NCBI GenBank assembly: GCA_025993795.1
Contig: JAMQHL010000019.1
Coordinates: 41,514-105,513 of the forward strand
Direction of reading: 5' to 3'
Source: Planctomycetota bacterium
GTDB taxonomy: Bacteria; Planctomycetota; UBA8742; UBA2392
Length of the DNA: 64,000 bases
This document shows, in pieces, positions 9,542-17,634 of the stretch. The notes below the pieces were generated by a model, which was not told the DNA's origin, searched no databases, and saw nothing but the letters and a program-made list of their open reading frames with translations. The first letter of the stretch is position 1. Each line of letters begins with the position of its first letter. Both the position numbers and the translations under genes were made by a program.

Positions 9542-9934
9542 GTGAACTTGCGCAAATTCGCACTTATCCCGCTTCTCGTGCTGATGCTGGCGATGATCGC
9601 CGGATGCTCCATGGCGGCGCCCGGTGTCGCGAGCATCTCCGCGCCGCCTCCGCCGGGCGGCCGCAAGACCACGTACGATAACAGCTGGGTCAACCAGCCG
9701 CCGAACCCCACTGATAACCTGCCTGAGAATCAGCATATGAGCGTCGATATCTCAGAGCGTGAACTGGGCGACCCCTGGTGGATTGACGAAGACGGCAACA
9801 AGAAACCGCGCCGCAAGCCCGGGTATGAAGAGCGCCAGGAAAAGCGCCAGGCCGAGCGCCGCGCCGTGATCAAAGAGCGCATGGGCATCAAGACCATGAA
9901 AGATGAGCAGAAAGAGCGCGAAGAAGGCAAGTAG
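9542..9934 (+). CDS. Small predicted lipoprotein with charged C-terminus
   Basis: Encodes 130 residues with no family I recognise. The signal peptide ends in a lipobox (MIAGCS). A Pro/Gly-rich segment (SAPPPPGGR) follows, then DPWWIDEDGNKKPRR, and a highly charged helix rich in Glu, Arg and Lys fills the last 50 residues (EERQEKRQAERRAVIKER). I chose the GTG at 9542 because it leaves a normal-length signal peptide; a TTG at 9548 is also possible. Predicted to sit in the cell envelope, where the charged helix may bind nucleic acid, protein or peptidoglycan; this is speculation. Confidence 0.6.
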   Translation: MNLRKFALIPLLVLMLAMIAGCSMAAPGVASISAPPPPGGRKTTYDNSWVNQPPNPTDNLPENQHMSVDISERELGDPWWIDEDGNKKPRRKPGYEERQEKRQAERRAVIKERMGIKTMKDEQKEREEGK

Positions 9935-10062
9935 CTTCGCGCGCTTTCGCGTAACCTACTGCGACGGCCATCCGGCCGTCTTTTCTTTGGTCGCGAGCAC
10001 ACCTTCAATCGCACCACTGGCCCGCGCAACCATCGGCGTTAGACTCGCGGCAGGAGGCGCGT

Positions 10063-11199
10063 GTGCGTTGGCGACCGACGCTGTATCTGGGTACCTGGTC
10101 CGGCGTTGAGATCCGCCTGGACCTGGTTGTGGTCGTGCTGATCGGCCTGCTGTTCCTGAACAGCATCAACGACGCCGATATCAGCCGCACGCCCATATGG
10201 TCTGCGATCGCACACCTTATGCTGCTGGTTGCGATGCTGGTCTGCATGTTCGGTCATGAGCTCGGCCATGCAATCATGTGCAAGCTGCGCGGCCACCAGC
10301 CAAGCATGATCCTGCTTTCATTCGTGGGACTGACTTTTTTCAAAGCTGTCAAGGCCAAGCCCCGCGACGAGTTCTGGATCGCGATTGCCGGCCCGCTGGT
10401 GAACCTGACCATCGCCCTGGCACTGATGCCGTTCATCGGCCTGGCGCTGACCCAGCCCATGGCCCCGCCGCTGTTTTCGCAGCAGGGAATGGCTACGCCG
10501 TACGGATTCCTGGCATGGGTCAGCATGCTGAACTTCGCCGTGGCGGCGCTGAATATGCTGCCCGGCTGGCCCGCAGACGGTGCGCGCGCAGTTCGCGGCT
10601 GGATGGCGTCCAAGTGGGGCTACGGCGCGGCCACGGTGCGCGCTGTGTCGATCAGCCATGGCTTCTGGCTGATCACGGCCGGCCTGGCGGTGATCGTGAT
10701 GACGCTGGCCCCCGCAATCAAGTGGTTCGTCGGCAACCAGCCCAGCGGCAGCCCGGCATCTCTGCTGGTCATGTACAACGTGCTGTTTATCGTGTTTGCG
10801 GTGATGGGGCTTTACTACGGCTGGGTCGAGAAGCGCCGTGTGGCTAGGCTTGGCGCCGAACTGGCATCTGAGGTTGTGGGCCCCCCCCCAGAGTTCATGC
10901 CCGGCAAGCGCCGGGAAGAAAAGGTCATCGACGTCGAAGTAGTAACCGAAACCGGAAAACAAGAGCCCGAAGCGCAAGCGACGGCAAAAGTAGCGACCCG
11001 GGTCGAAACCGGCAAGGAACCGGGCCAACTCGACGAACTGAAGGATAAAGCAAAGGGCGGAATCGTGGCCGGCAAAGCCCTCTGGACTGTGGCAAAGGCT
11101 TCAGGCAAGGGCGCCGGCTGGTTTGCGAAGCAAAGCACCAAGGTGATCGGTGCGATGCTGGCTGGTGACAAGAAAGATCCGGGCAAACCCAAAGAATGA
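10063..11199 (+). CDS. M50-type (site-2 protease) membrane metallopeptidase
   Basis: Encodes 378 residues. The zinc site is GHELGHAIMCKLRGH in a membrane segment (HExxH as HELGH), and the second motif is NMLPGWPADGARA, corresponding to NxxPxxPxDG. Five or so hydrophobic segments fill residues 20-260. The remaining third is a hydrophilic tail rich in Lys, Glu and Ala. Family members cut membrane-bound regulators; the substrate here is unknown. GTG at 10063 is chosen because AGGAGG lies five bases upstream. The stop overlaps the start of moaE by four bases (ATGA), so the two are translationally coupled although their functions look unrelated. Confidence 0.82.
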   Translation: MRWRPTLYLGTWSGVEIRLDLVVVVLIGLLFLNSINDADISRTPIWSAIAHLMLLVAMLVCMFGHELGHAIMCKLRGHQPSMILLSFVGLTFFKAVKAKPRDEFWIAIAGPLVNLTIALALMPFIGLALTQPMAPPLFSQQGMATPYGFLAWVSMLNFAVAALNMLPGWPADGARAVRGWMASKWGYGAATVRAVSISHGFWLITAGLAVIVMTLAPAIKWFVGNQPSGSPASLLVMYNVLFIVFAVMGLYYGWVEKRRVARLGAELASEVVGPPPEFMPGKRREEKVIDVEVVTETGKQEPEAQATAKVATRVETGKEPGQLDELKDKAKGGIVAGKALWTVAKASGKGAGWFAKQSTKVIGAMLAGDKKDPGKPKE

Positions 11200-11642
11200 T
11201 TGAAGCACGCCTAACAACCAAAGCCATCGATGTCGCTGCGCTGTTGGCGGAACTTGCCGACCCGCAGGATGGCGCGCAGGTATTGTTTCTCGGGGTGGTC
11301 CGGAACCATCACCAGGGCCGAGCGGTCACGCACATCGACTATGAAGCGTATGAGCCAATGGCGCTGAAGGAATTGCAGCGCATCGCCCGCGCGGTGGCGC
11401 AGGCTCATGGGCTGCGCGGCGTGCTGGTGGTACATCGTTTCGGCCGCCACCAGGTCGGGGACGCGAGCATCGCCGTCGTCATTGGCAGCCCGCACCGCGG
11501 GCCCGCTTTCGAGGCAGCCCGCGAAATCATGGACCGGGTAAAGACAGACGTTCCGATTTGGAAGAAAGAGCACTTTTCAGATGGCACCATTGAATGGGTG
11601 CTTGCCGACAAGTTCGTCCGGTCCAGCCTGCAAAATGGATGA
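11196..11642 (+). CDS. moaE: Molybdopterin synthase catalytic subunit
   Basis: Encodes 148 residues, the usual size for MoaE. It transfers sulfur from MoaD to precursor Z in molybdenum cofactor synthesis. Typical features are LFLGVVRNHHQGRAV, YEAYEPMALKEL, VVHRFGRHQVGDASIAVV, and the active-site segment VKTDVPIWKKE with the conserved lysines. moaD and the other moa genes are not nearby. The ATG overlaps the stop of the membrane peptidase gene. Confidence 0.93.
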   Translation: MIEARLTTKAIDVAALLAELADPQDGAQVLFLGVVRNHHQGRAVTHIDYEAYEPMALKELQRIARAVAQAHGLRGVLVVHRFGRHQVGDASIAVVIGSPHRGPAFEAAREIMDRVKTDVPIWKKEHFSDGTIEWVLADKFVRSSLQNG

Positions 11643-11650
11643 ACTTATCG

Positions 11651-11679
11651 TTTAGTATTTGCGTTCTTGAACGTATCAT
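11651..11679 (+). promoter_or_regulatory. Possible sigma-70 promoter
   Basis: TATCAT (11674-11679) matches the -10 consensus in five of six positions; TTTAGT lies 17 bases upstream and is a poor -35. The short gap after moaE is AT-rich for this genome. Confidence 0.35.
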
Positions 11680-11704
11680 GCGTGCGGTGCGGAAAGGACT
11701 TGCG

Positions 11705-11791
11705 ATGAAATTACGACTACTTCTTGGCGGTGTGGCGCTGATTACTGCCTTGGGCGTGCAAGGCTTCATGCCACGCCTGGTTCATGGCTGA
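11705..11791 (+). pseudogene. Signal-peptide start of a frameshifted gene
   Basis: A good ribosome site (AGGA, seven bases before the ATG) and a promoter-like box lead into a 28-codon frame that encodes a textbook secretion signal: Lys/Arg, then LLLGGVALITALG. It stops at 11789. The same frame resumes as coding-like sequence from 11834 and joins the thioredoxin-fold gene at 11906, whereas the +1 frame is open between (ending around 11905). The simplest reading is one secreted protein interrupted by two compensating indels between about 11770 and 11850. It could alternatively be a genuine leader peptide. Confidence 0.5.
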
Positions 11792-11905
11792 GCATCCTGA
11801 CGCACCGGCGGCGCCGGTTCGGCGCAGACGTGAGGCCAGGCCCAGCGCGGACAGGCTGTCCGCATCGGCTGGCAGGCTCCTACGGCAGAGCTGTATCGCG
11901 ATGCC

Positions 11906-12511
11906 ATGGAGCAATCTCAGCTTATTATCCTCTACTTCGGCGACAAAAAGGACGACGACGAATTCTTCGCCAAGGCCGATTTCACCGAACAGGTGACAGC
12001 CAAGAACGTCATCTGCCTGCGCGTTGCCAAACCTGCGGACACCAAGGCGCCCGAGGCTGCAATTGTGCCCAAGGCGCGGCTTGATGGTGCTGACCTGTGG
12101 GGCGCCTACGGCGTGAAGGAAGCTGATACCTTCGTGATCGCCGACAAGTACGGCAACCCGTTCTACACGGCGAAAGAGCCTGTCCTGAACGAGAAGCTTG
12201 GCGAAGTCGCCTCGCACTTCCGCACGCTGCGCAAGCAGTTGCGCAAGGAAGTCGAAGCCGCCAAGACAGCCAACGACAAGGGTGACGTCACCGCTGCGCT
12301 GGTGTCTTTGAAGAATGGCTTCAAGCTGGGGTTGACCGGTTACAGCGAAGCAGAAAGCGCGACAAAGTTGTACGGCGAGCTGATGGACGCGGGCCGCAAG
12401 TCATTGAAGGATGCGGGCAAGGACGCAGCCAAGCTGGACTCGCTGGCCAAGCAGTACGCGGGCACCGACCTTGAAAGCGAGATCGCGGCAGCACGCAAGA
12501 CTGCCAATTAG
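11906..12511 (+). CDS. Thioredoxin-fold protein without CxxC, probable 5' lesion
   Basis: Encodes 201 residues from the first in-frame ATG. LIILYFGDKKDDDEFF resembles the first strand and helix of a thioredoxin fold, and LWGAYGVKEADTFVIADKYG resembles the later YGVxxxPTxxFxDxxG segment. There is no CxxC, so it is unlikely to be an active oxidoreductase. The last 85 residues are helical and TPR-like (EAAKTANDKGDVTAALVSLK). The ATG has no ribosome site, and in-frame sequence upstream (RIGWQAPTAELYRDAMEQ) looks like the natural start of such a domain. I therefore think the true start is the signal-peptide ATG at 11705, with indels in between. Confidence 0.6.
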   Translation: MEQSQLIILYFGDKKDDDEFFAKADFTEQVTAKNVICLRVAKPADTKAPEAAIVPKARLDGADLWGAYGVKEADTFVIADKYGNPFYTAKEPVLNEKLGEVASHFRTLRKQLRKEVEAAKTANDKGDVTAALVSLKNGFKLGLTGYSEAESATKLYGELMDAGRKSLKDAGKDAAKLDSLAKQYAGTDLESEIAAARKTAN

Positions 12512-12527
12512 TGAGCTTGACAGTGCC

Positions 12528-12554
12528 GAGGGACGGGGTTACTCCCCGTCCCTC
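12528..12554 (+). terminator. Strong hairpin, terminator-like
   Basis: An 11-bp perfect stem GAGGGACGGGG (12528-12538) pairs with CCCCGTCCCTC (12544-12554) around a 5-base loop, 17 bases after the stop of the thioredoxin-fold gene. Only TTGTCATT follows, so the T tract is weak. The hairpin ends 19 bases before the next ATG and close to its GGGGAG ribosome site, so it could also affect translation. Confidence 0.6.
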
Positions 12555-12573
12555 TTGTCATTCCGGGGAGGCT

Positions 12574-13425
12574 ATGCGCTACGCGATACCTTTGCTGCTT
12601 GCGGCAGCGACATGCTTGGCCGCTGCTTGCGGATCGGGCAGTGACCCAGCCGGCAACGCTGACAACTCTGCGGTCGAGGCTGCACCGAGAAACTGGGATG
12701 ATCAGTCGGACCGCAACTGGCGCCACAACTCGCAGTACAAGGCGCACATGCGCATGCTGTGGGTGGACTGCAACCGGGTGGTCGCAGCCGGCCGGGGTGA
12801 TGCAGAGCCGACATGGCACGAGATCCGCGCCGGCGCCGAAGACATTGCACAGCGAGCCGAGTTGATCGGCGGCTTCTGGGCCCAGATCGACAAGCAGGGT
12901 GCCGAGATCCTGGATAGTGTCGAGTTCGACGACCGCATTGGCGCCACCGAGGCGTACAAGAGCATGGGCGCCGCCTGTGACGGCTGCCATCACTCAACCT
13001 GGCCGATTGCGTACATGCATGTCACGGACGGAGTGATTGACCGCTGGCTGAAGAACCTGCCCACGCACGGCCAGATGGAAGAAGTGGATGAAGTGCCGCC
13101 GCCCTTGATCCCGAACCGCGACAGCATGAAGACGCTGTTCTTTCACTATCAGATGCTTGAGCTGCGCCTTGAGCAGTTCAAGCTGGGCGACGTGCGCGAA
13201 CAGGTTGAGGCGGTGCGCAAGCAGGCCCAGCCGCGCGCGGCCCGCTGGAAGACCGTGGCCGAAAACGCCCGCACGATTGCCGAGCTGTCAAAGAAACACA
13301 AACGCGAGGGCATGAAAGAGGCGTACACAAACATGACCACGGCTTGCCTGGCCTGCCACGGCGACCAGGCGGGCGCGCTGCGGCCGATCATGGTGCCGAT
13401 GCCGTGGGACGGCCCGATGAAGTAA
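12574..13425 (+). CDS. Diheme cytochrome c-type lipoprotein
   Basis: Encodes 283 residues. The signal peptide ends in LAAACG, a lipobox with Cys19. Two heme c attachment motifs are visible: CDGCH at about residues 135-139 and CLACH at about 258-262. Each half is mostly helical and resembles a cytochrome c'/class II-like bundle with the motif near the end, as if duplicated. It would carry electrons on the outer face of a membrane. GGGGAG lies before the ATG at 12574. It is followed by convergent methyltransferase and recG genes, with 38 bases of overlap at the 3' end. The redox partner is not evident here. Confidence 0.75.
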   Translation: MRYAIPLLLAAATCLAAACGSGSDPAGNADNSAVEAAPRNWDDQSDRNWRHNSQYKAHMRMLWVDCNRVVAAGRGDAEPTWHEIRAGAEDIAQRAELIGGFWAQIDKQGAEILDSVEFDDRIGATEAYKSMGAACDGCHHSTWPIAYMHVTDGVIDRWLKNLPTHGQMEEVDEVPPPLIPNRDSMKTLFFHYQMLELRLEQFKLGDVREQVEAVRKQAQPRAARWKTVAENARTIAELSKKHKREGMKEAYTNMTTACLACHGDQAGALRPIMVPMPWDGPMK

Positions 13426-14449
13426 GCGGTTTTTCAGCAAGCATCCACATGGAAGCGCCAAGGCCCAGGCGGCCGAGTAGTTTCTCGGGGAGCAGCGTTA
13501 CGTCCAGCACTCGCACGAAGGCGCGCACGATTCGATGGGGGATCGTGTCAGGGTAGCGCAGGGCGAGTTCGCGTGCGCCGGAACCCGACTCGACCGTGGG
13601 AACCGTCGGCTTGGCCCGAAGACCGTACAGTCGTCCCAGCAGCTCGTAGGTCCAGATGTTGTCCCACCAGATGTCATATCCGCGCCAGGCAGTAATCCTG
13701 AGGCCCGCCTCTTTCGCGCGCATGCGGTGCCACGACTTGGCACGGAAGTTCTCGTAATAATGCCCCATGCCTGCCAACTTCTGCAGCCATCGGGTGCGCG
13801 CCAGCAGGAGCCTGGCCCAGTCAAATGTCAGCCCGAAGTCGAGGACGTTCAGTCGAAACAGCGCGCGCCCCCCCGGCTTCAGGACGCGAGCGGCCTCGGC
13901 GTACAGCCGCTCGGGATGTTCCAGATGCTCCAGCAAGTCGAAAGAGATCAGCGCATCGAAGGTGCCGGACGCAAACGGAAGCTCGGTGGCCGGCGCCACG
14001 ACAGCGTCCCATCCGTTGCCGGCACCGCGACGCAACAACTGCGTGGCGACACTCGCAGGTGATATGTCTACGCCAACACCGACTGCCCCGGTGTTGTGAA
14101 CCAGGGCGCTGCAGACCGGACCTGAGCCGCAGCCTACTTCGATGAAGCGCTCACCGGGCGTTAGATCCAGGCGTCGCAGCAGACGCATCAGTGTCAACCC
14201 ATGCGGAGTAACAAAGCTGCGGTATGGATCTGCGGTGGCGGTTGCGCCCATCTGTTCGTGGTCGAACCGATCACGCTGCACCGATTCGGCCTGCGTCAGC
14301 AAGTCAGTCAGGTGGAAAACCCCGTCCCTGGCAGCGCCGCTGTAATTGCAGGCGGCGCACCTCAATTCGGGTCCCGACGACGAAAGCGAATCCGCCTTAC
14401 ACGCGGGACAGCGTAGCGGAATTCCCGTTCGCAATATGGGCGCGCTCAT
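13388..14449 (-). CDS. Class I SAM methyltransferase with N-terminal zinc ribbon
   Basis: Encodes 353 residues. The N-terminus has a CPAC...CAAC zinc ribbon (about residues 14-38). The SAM site is FIEVGCGSGPVCSAL, followed by VGVDISP and the post-motif FDALISFDLLEHLEHPERLY. The C-terminal half (WYD/W-rich, GYDIWWDNIWTYELL) is unfamiliar. Zinc-ribbon methyltransferases of this plan often modify lipids, sugars or quinone precursors; the substrate cannot be read. It directly follows recG with no intergenic base, so the two form an operon. The 3' end overlaps the cytochrome gene by 38 bases. Confidence 0.72.
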   Translation of the reverse strand: MSAPILRTGIPLRCPACKADSLSSSGPELRCAACNYSGAARDGVFHLTDLLTQAESVQRDRFDHEQMGATATADPYRSFVTPHGLTLMRLLRRLDLTPGERFIEVGCGSGPVCSALVHNTGAVGVGVDISPASVATQLLRRGAGNGWDAVVAPATELPFASGTFDALISFDLLEHLEHPERLYAEAARVLKPGGRALFRLNVLDFGLTFDWARLLLARTRWLQKLAGMGHYYENFRAKSWHRMRAKEAGLRITAWRGYDIWWDNIWTYELLGRLYGLRAKPTVPTVESGSGARELALRYPDTIPHRIVRAFVRVLDVTLLPEKLLGRLGLGASMWMLAEKPLTSSGRPTASAP

Positions 14450-16483
14450 TCAGACGTCCAACAGGCGGTACTTGCGGCCGAAGTGAAGTTCCAGGCACTG
14501 ACGAATCCGGTCGGCATCTATCCTCTCGCCCCAGACGGCTGCGTCGTTGCGCGCCCTTTGCAGGGCTTCCACGTCGCTGTCAAAGTCGCCGATGTGCAGC
14601 TTCGGCAAGCCGCTTTGCCGTGTTCCAGCGAAGTCGCCGAACCCGCGCAGCTTCAGGTCAACCTCGGCAATCTTGAATCCGTCCTGGATGCGGCAAATGG
14701 CGTTCAGGCGGTCAACTGCCTCGGGCGTGCGTGGCTCGCCCAGCAGAAACAGGTAGCTCTGCCGCCGCCCCCGCCCGACGCGTCCCCGCAGCTGGTGAAG
14801 CTGGGACAAGCCAAAACGCTCGGCATTCTCGATCACCATGATGTTGGCTTCCGGTACGTCAACGCCGACTTCGACGACTACGGTTGCCGCAAGGATATCC
14901 AGGTCGCCGCGCCGGAACTTCTGGACGGCGGCGTCTTTCTCGTCGGGCCTCATCTGGCCGTGGGCAAGCCCGACACGAAACTCCGGAAAGACGCGGTTCT
15001 TGAGTGTCTCGGCAAACTCAACGGCCGACTTGGCTTCCACCTTGTCGCTTTCCTCAACCAGCGGGTAAACGAAATACGCACGGCCGCCGTCATTCAACTC
15101 GGCGCGAATGCGCTCCATCGCGGCGCCTTCGCGGCTTCTGTGTACCCACTCCGTAATCACGGGCGTGCGCCCGGGCGGCAGCTCGTCAATAATTGACACG
15201 TCAAGTGCGCCATACAGCGTCATGCTCAGCGTGCGCGGGATCGGGGTGGCGCTCATGGCCAGTACATGCGGCCGGTTACCCTTGGCGCGCAGCGTGGCGC
15301 GCTGCCGCACACCGAACTTATGCTGTTCGTCGATCACGCAAAAACCGAGCTTCTTGAACTCAACATAATCTTCAAGCAGTGCGTGGGTGCCGATCAGAAT
15401 GTGTACCTTGCCCGACGCCACTTCTTCGCACAGGGCGTCACGCTCAGGTTTCTTCATGCCGCCCAGCAGCAGCCGCACATTCACCTTGGTGCCGCCCAGG
15501 TAATGACCCAGATTCGCGTAATGTTGGCGCGCCAGCACCTCGGTCGGCGCCATGATTGCGCACTGGTAACCGTTGTCGATCATCAGAAGTGCCGCATACA
15601 GCGCGACTGCGGTCTTGCCGCTGCCGACGTCGCCTTGCAGCAGCCGGTGCATTCGCCCCGGGGTCGTCAGGTCCTGCACGATCTCGTCGCACACCCGCTG
15701 CTGCGCACCGGTCAACGTGAACGGAAAGTACTTCAGGGCCCGCTGCCGCAGTTCGTCGTCCACGCGAATCACGAGAGCAGCGTCCTGCGCTTCACTTCTG
15801 CGGCGCAGGCGCAAACCCGCCTGCAACATGAAGAACTCGCGGTACTTCAGGGCAAGCCGCGCGGCGTCCAGCGCCTTGGGGTGCGACGGCTGGTGCGCCT
15901 GCTTGTAGGCCTCGGCGATCGGCATCAGGCGTAGCTTTGCCGCCAGATCGTCGGGCAGCGGGTCGGGGATTGCCGCCGCATGGGGCAGCAGCGCGCCGAC
16001 CAGCGCGACGATGTCCTCATTGTTTGCGCCCTCCGTCAGCGGGTACTCGGCTTCCAGCCCGCTTTCCTGCGGTGGGGGGTTGAAACCGAAACTGGTCGGC
16101 TTCATCGACCACGAATGAAAGGCGTAATCCACGGGCCCCGACAGCCGCACGCGCGTGCCGACCCTGAACTTGTCCTCAAGCCACGGCTGATTGAAAAACA
16201 CGGCCTTGATTGCGCCAGTGCCGTCATCGATGGCCACTTCGGTCAGTTTCATGCGCCGGCGTTTGGTGGCCTTGTTGCTGCATGAAGTCACCTCGCCAGT
16301 GACGCTGGCGAACAAGCCGGCCTTCAGGTCTTTGATCGCACAGCGGGTGTTGTAGGCGCGCGGAAAGTGGTTCAGCAGGTCGATGGCGCGCTTGAGTTTC
16401 AGCCGGGCCAGCGCAGACAGCACGTGCGCCCGCACACGGGTGGCTTCCTCGATCGGTTGAATGAGCGCTGCCACGTCCGCCAT
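14450..16483 (-). CDS. recG: ATP-dependent DNA helicase RecG
   Basis: Encodes 677 residues, close to the usual 690. RecG reverses stalled replication forks and processes branched DNA. An N-terminal wedge (OB-fold) covers about residues 50-150. Helicase motifs follow: FPFTLTGAQQRV (motif Q-like), GDVGSGKT (Walker A), IMAPTEVLARQHY, VIDEQHKFGVRQR (DExH), AMSATPIPRTL and later QLRGRVGRG. The C-terminal segment EVDLKLRGFGDFAGTRQSG is the typical RecG TRG-adjacent motif. Start ATG at 16483. The downstream methyltransferase begins where recG ends. Confidence 0.96.
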   Translation of the reverse strand: MADVAALIQPIEEATRVRAHVLSALARLKLKRAIDLLNHFPRAYNTRCAIKDLKAGLFASVTGEVTSCSNKATKRRRMKLTEVAIDDGTGAIKAVFFNQPWLEDKFRVGTRVRLSGPVDYAFHSWSMKPTSFGFNPPPQESGLEAEYPLTEGANNEDIVALVGALLPHAAAIPDPLPDDLAAKLRLMPIAEAYKQAHQPSHPKALDAARLALKYREFFMLQAGLRLRRRSEAQDAALVIRVDDELRQRALKYFPFTLTGAQQRVCDEIVQDLTTPGRMHRLLQGDVGSGKTAVALYAALLMIDNGYQCAIMAPTEVLARQHYANLGHYLGGTKVNVRLLLGGMKKPERDALCEEVASGKVHILIGTHALLEDYVEFKKLGFCVIDEQHKFGVRQRATLRAKGNRPHVLAMSATPIPRTLSMTLYGALDVSIIDELPPGRTPVITEWVHRSREGAAMERIRAELNDGGRAYFVYPLVEESDKVEAKSAVEFAETLKNRVFPEFRVGLAHGQMRPDEKDAAVQKFRRGDLDILAATVVVEVGVDVPEANIMVIENAERFGLSQLHQLRGRVGRGRRQSYLFLLGEPRTPEAVDRLNAICRIQDGFKIAEVDLKLRGFGDFAGTRQSGLPKLHIGDFDSDVEALQRARNDAAVWGERIDADRIRQCLELHFGRKYRLLDV

Positions 16484-16530
16484 GGCACAGGTTTTAGCGT
16501 CTGGGCGGCTGATGGGGCAACTGCGGGCCT

Positions 16531-16818
16531 TCAGCCCGGGAAAAGCATGCCGGCAATGCTTCGCAGTATTGACGGTTTCTCGAGCTTGTCGGGATCAAGC
16601 GGGTGTTTCTTTGCCAGCGCGTTCAGGTCTGCGACGACCTGTTCCGCGTCAAATGTGCCGTGCGGGCCGCCCTGATGAACCCTGCTGCCCTGTGCAAACG
16701 TCTCTGCTTCCGCGGCGCAGCAATTAAAGCACTTGATGTCGTGTTCGTCGTAGTAGGCGCGCAGGGCTTTGTGGTCGATCAGGTATTCGGCCCAGATGAT
16801 GGGCGAATCCACGGTCAT
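16531..16818 (-). CDS. DUF1858-like redox-disulfide domain protein
   Basis: Encodes 95 residues with the start at 16818 (MTVDSPIIWAEYL), which avoids overlap with the upstream glycosyltransferase. The pattern resembles the DUF1858 hybrid-cluster-protein-associated domain: a short helix, HDIKCFNCCAAEAETF with a CxxCC cluster, then a histidine, and a C-terminal helix DAEQVVADLNALAKKH. In that family the cysteines are thought to form a redox disulfide. The extra cysteine is unusual. It lies between the GT2 gene and recG and could be in the same transcript. The family assignment is by pattern only. Confidence 0.5.
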   Translation of the reverse strand: MTVDSPIIWAEYLIDHKALRAYYDEHDIKCFNCCAAEAETFAQGSRVHQGGPHGTFDAEQVVADLNALAKKHPLDPDKLEKPSILRSIAGMLFPG

Positions 16819-16835
16819 CGGCAGCTTGGGCTCGT

Positions 16836-17585
16836 CTATTTCCGGAACCGCCACTTGAGCAACTCCCACAACGCCAGCACGCCGTCCCACGAGCGAATCT
16901 TCTTGCCCTCTTCAATCCCGCGCGGGTAGTAGCGTATCGGCACTTCAAGTATCCGGTGGCCGCGCTTGATCACTTTCGCCGTCACTTCGGGGCAAAACTC
17001 GAAACCCGTGCAGGTCAGGTCAATGCCGCGAATCAGCTTGCCGTCAAACACCTTGTAGCACGTTGGCTCATCGGTCAGGTTCGCCCAGTACAACAGGTTC
17101 GTTACCAGCGTGACAAGCCGTCCGCCCAGATAGAACTTCATGCTTCCGGGCTTGTCGGGCCCCAGAATGCGGCTGCCATATACAACTTTTGCTTCGCCCG
17201 CCAACAGCGGCGCCAGGAGGGCGGGGTAGTCGTTGGGGTCGTACTCAAGGTCGGCGTCCTGGATGATCACCCAGTCGCCCGTGCTTTCGGCGATGCCGCG
17301 GCGCACGGCGGTGCCCTTGCCGCCATTTTCTTTTGTGACCACACGAAACGTGAATCGATCCAGGCCATCGTGGCGTGCGATCCAGTTGGTGACGACTTCG
17401 CGGGTGTTGTCTTTGCTTCCGTCGTCCACAACGATCAGTTCGATGCCGACGTTGATGCGCACCGCCACGACTTTGTCGAGAATGCGTTCGATCGTCGGGC
17501 CTTCGTTGTAGGCAGGTATTACGACAGAAAGCACACCGGCCGGTGCGGCGGTCTTGGGTGGGTCGATAACGGCGTGCGCGGGCAT
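16836..17585 (-). CDS. GT2 glycosyltransferase, dolichol-phosphate mannose synthase type
   Basis: Encodes 249 residues. The nucleotide-sugar binding fold is clear: VVIPAYNEGPTIERIL, IVVDDGSKDNT, then DADLEYDPNDY with the DxD-type metal site. The later GFEFCPEVTAKVIKRG is typical of DPM1-like enzymes, which transfer a sugar to a polyprenyl phosphate. No transmembrane segment is obvious, so it resembles the soluble form. Starts with ATG at 17585; the divergent terC lies about 50 bases away. Confidence 0.85.
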   Translation of the reverse strand: MPAHAVIDPPKTAAPAGVLSVVIPAYNEGPTIERILDKVVAVRINVGIELIVVDDGSKDNTREVVTNWIARHDGLDRFTFRVVTKENGGKGTAVRRGIAESTGDWVIIQDADLEYDPNDYPALLAPLLAGEAKVVYGSRILGPDKPGSMKFYLGGRLVTLVTNLLYWANLTDEPTCYKVFDGKLIRGIDLTCTGFEFCPEVTAKVIKRGHRILEVPIRYYPRGIEEGKKIRSWDGVLALWELLKWRFRK

Positions 17586-17634
17586 TGGCGGAATGCTAGA
17601 TGTATGCGCCGACCTGGCAAGCTGCGGAGTTGCT

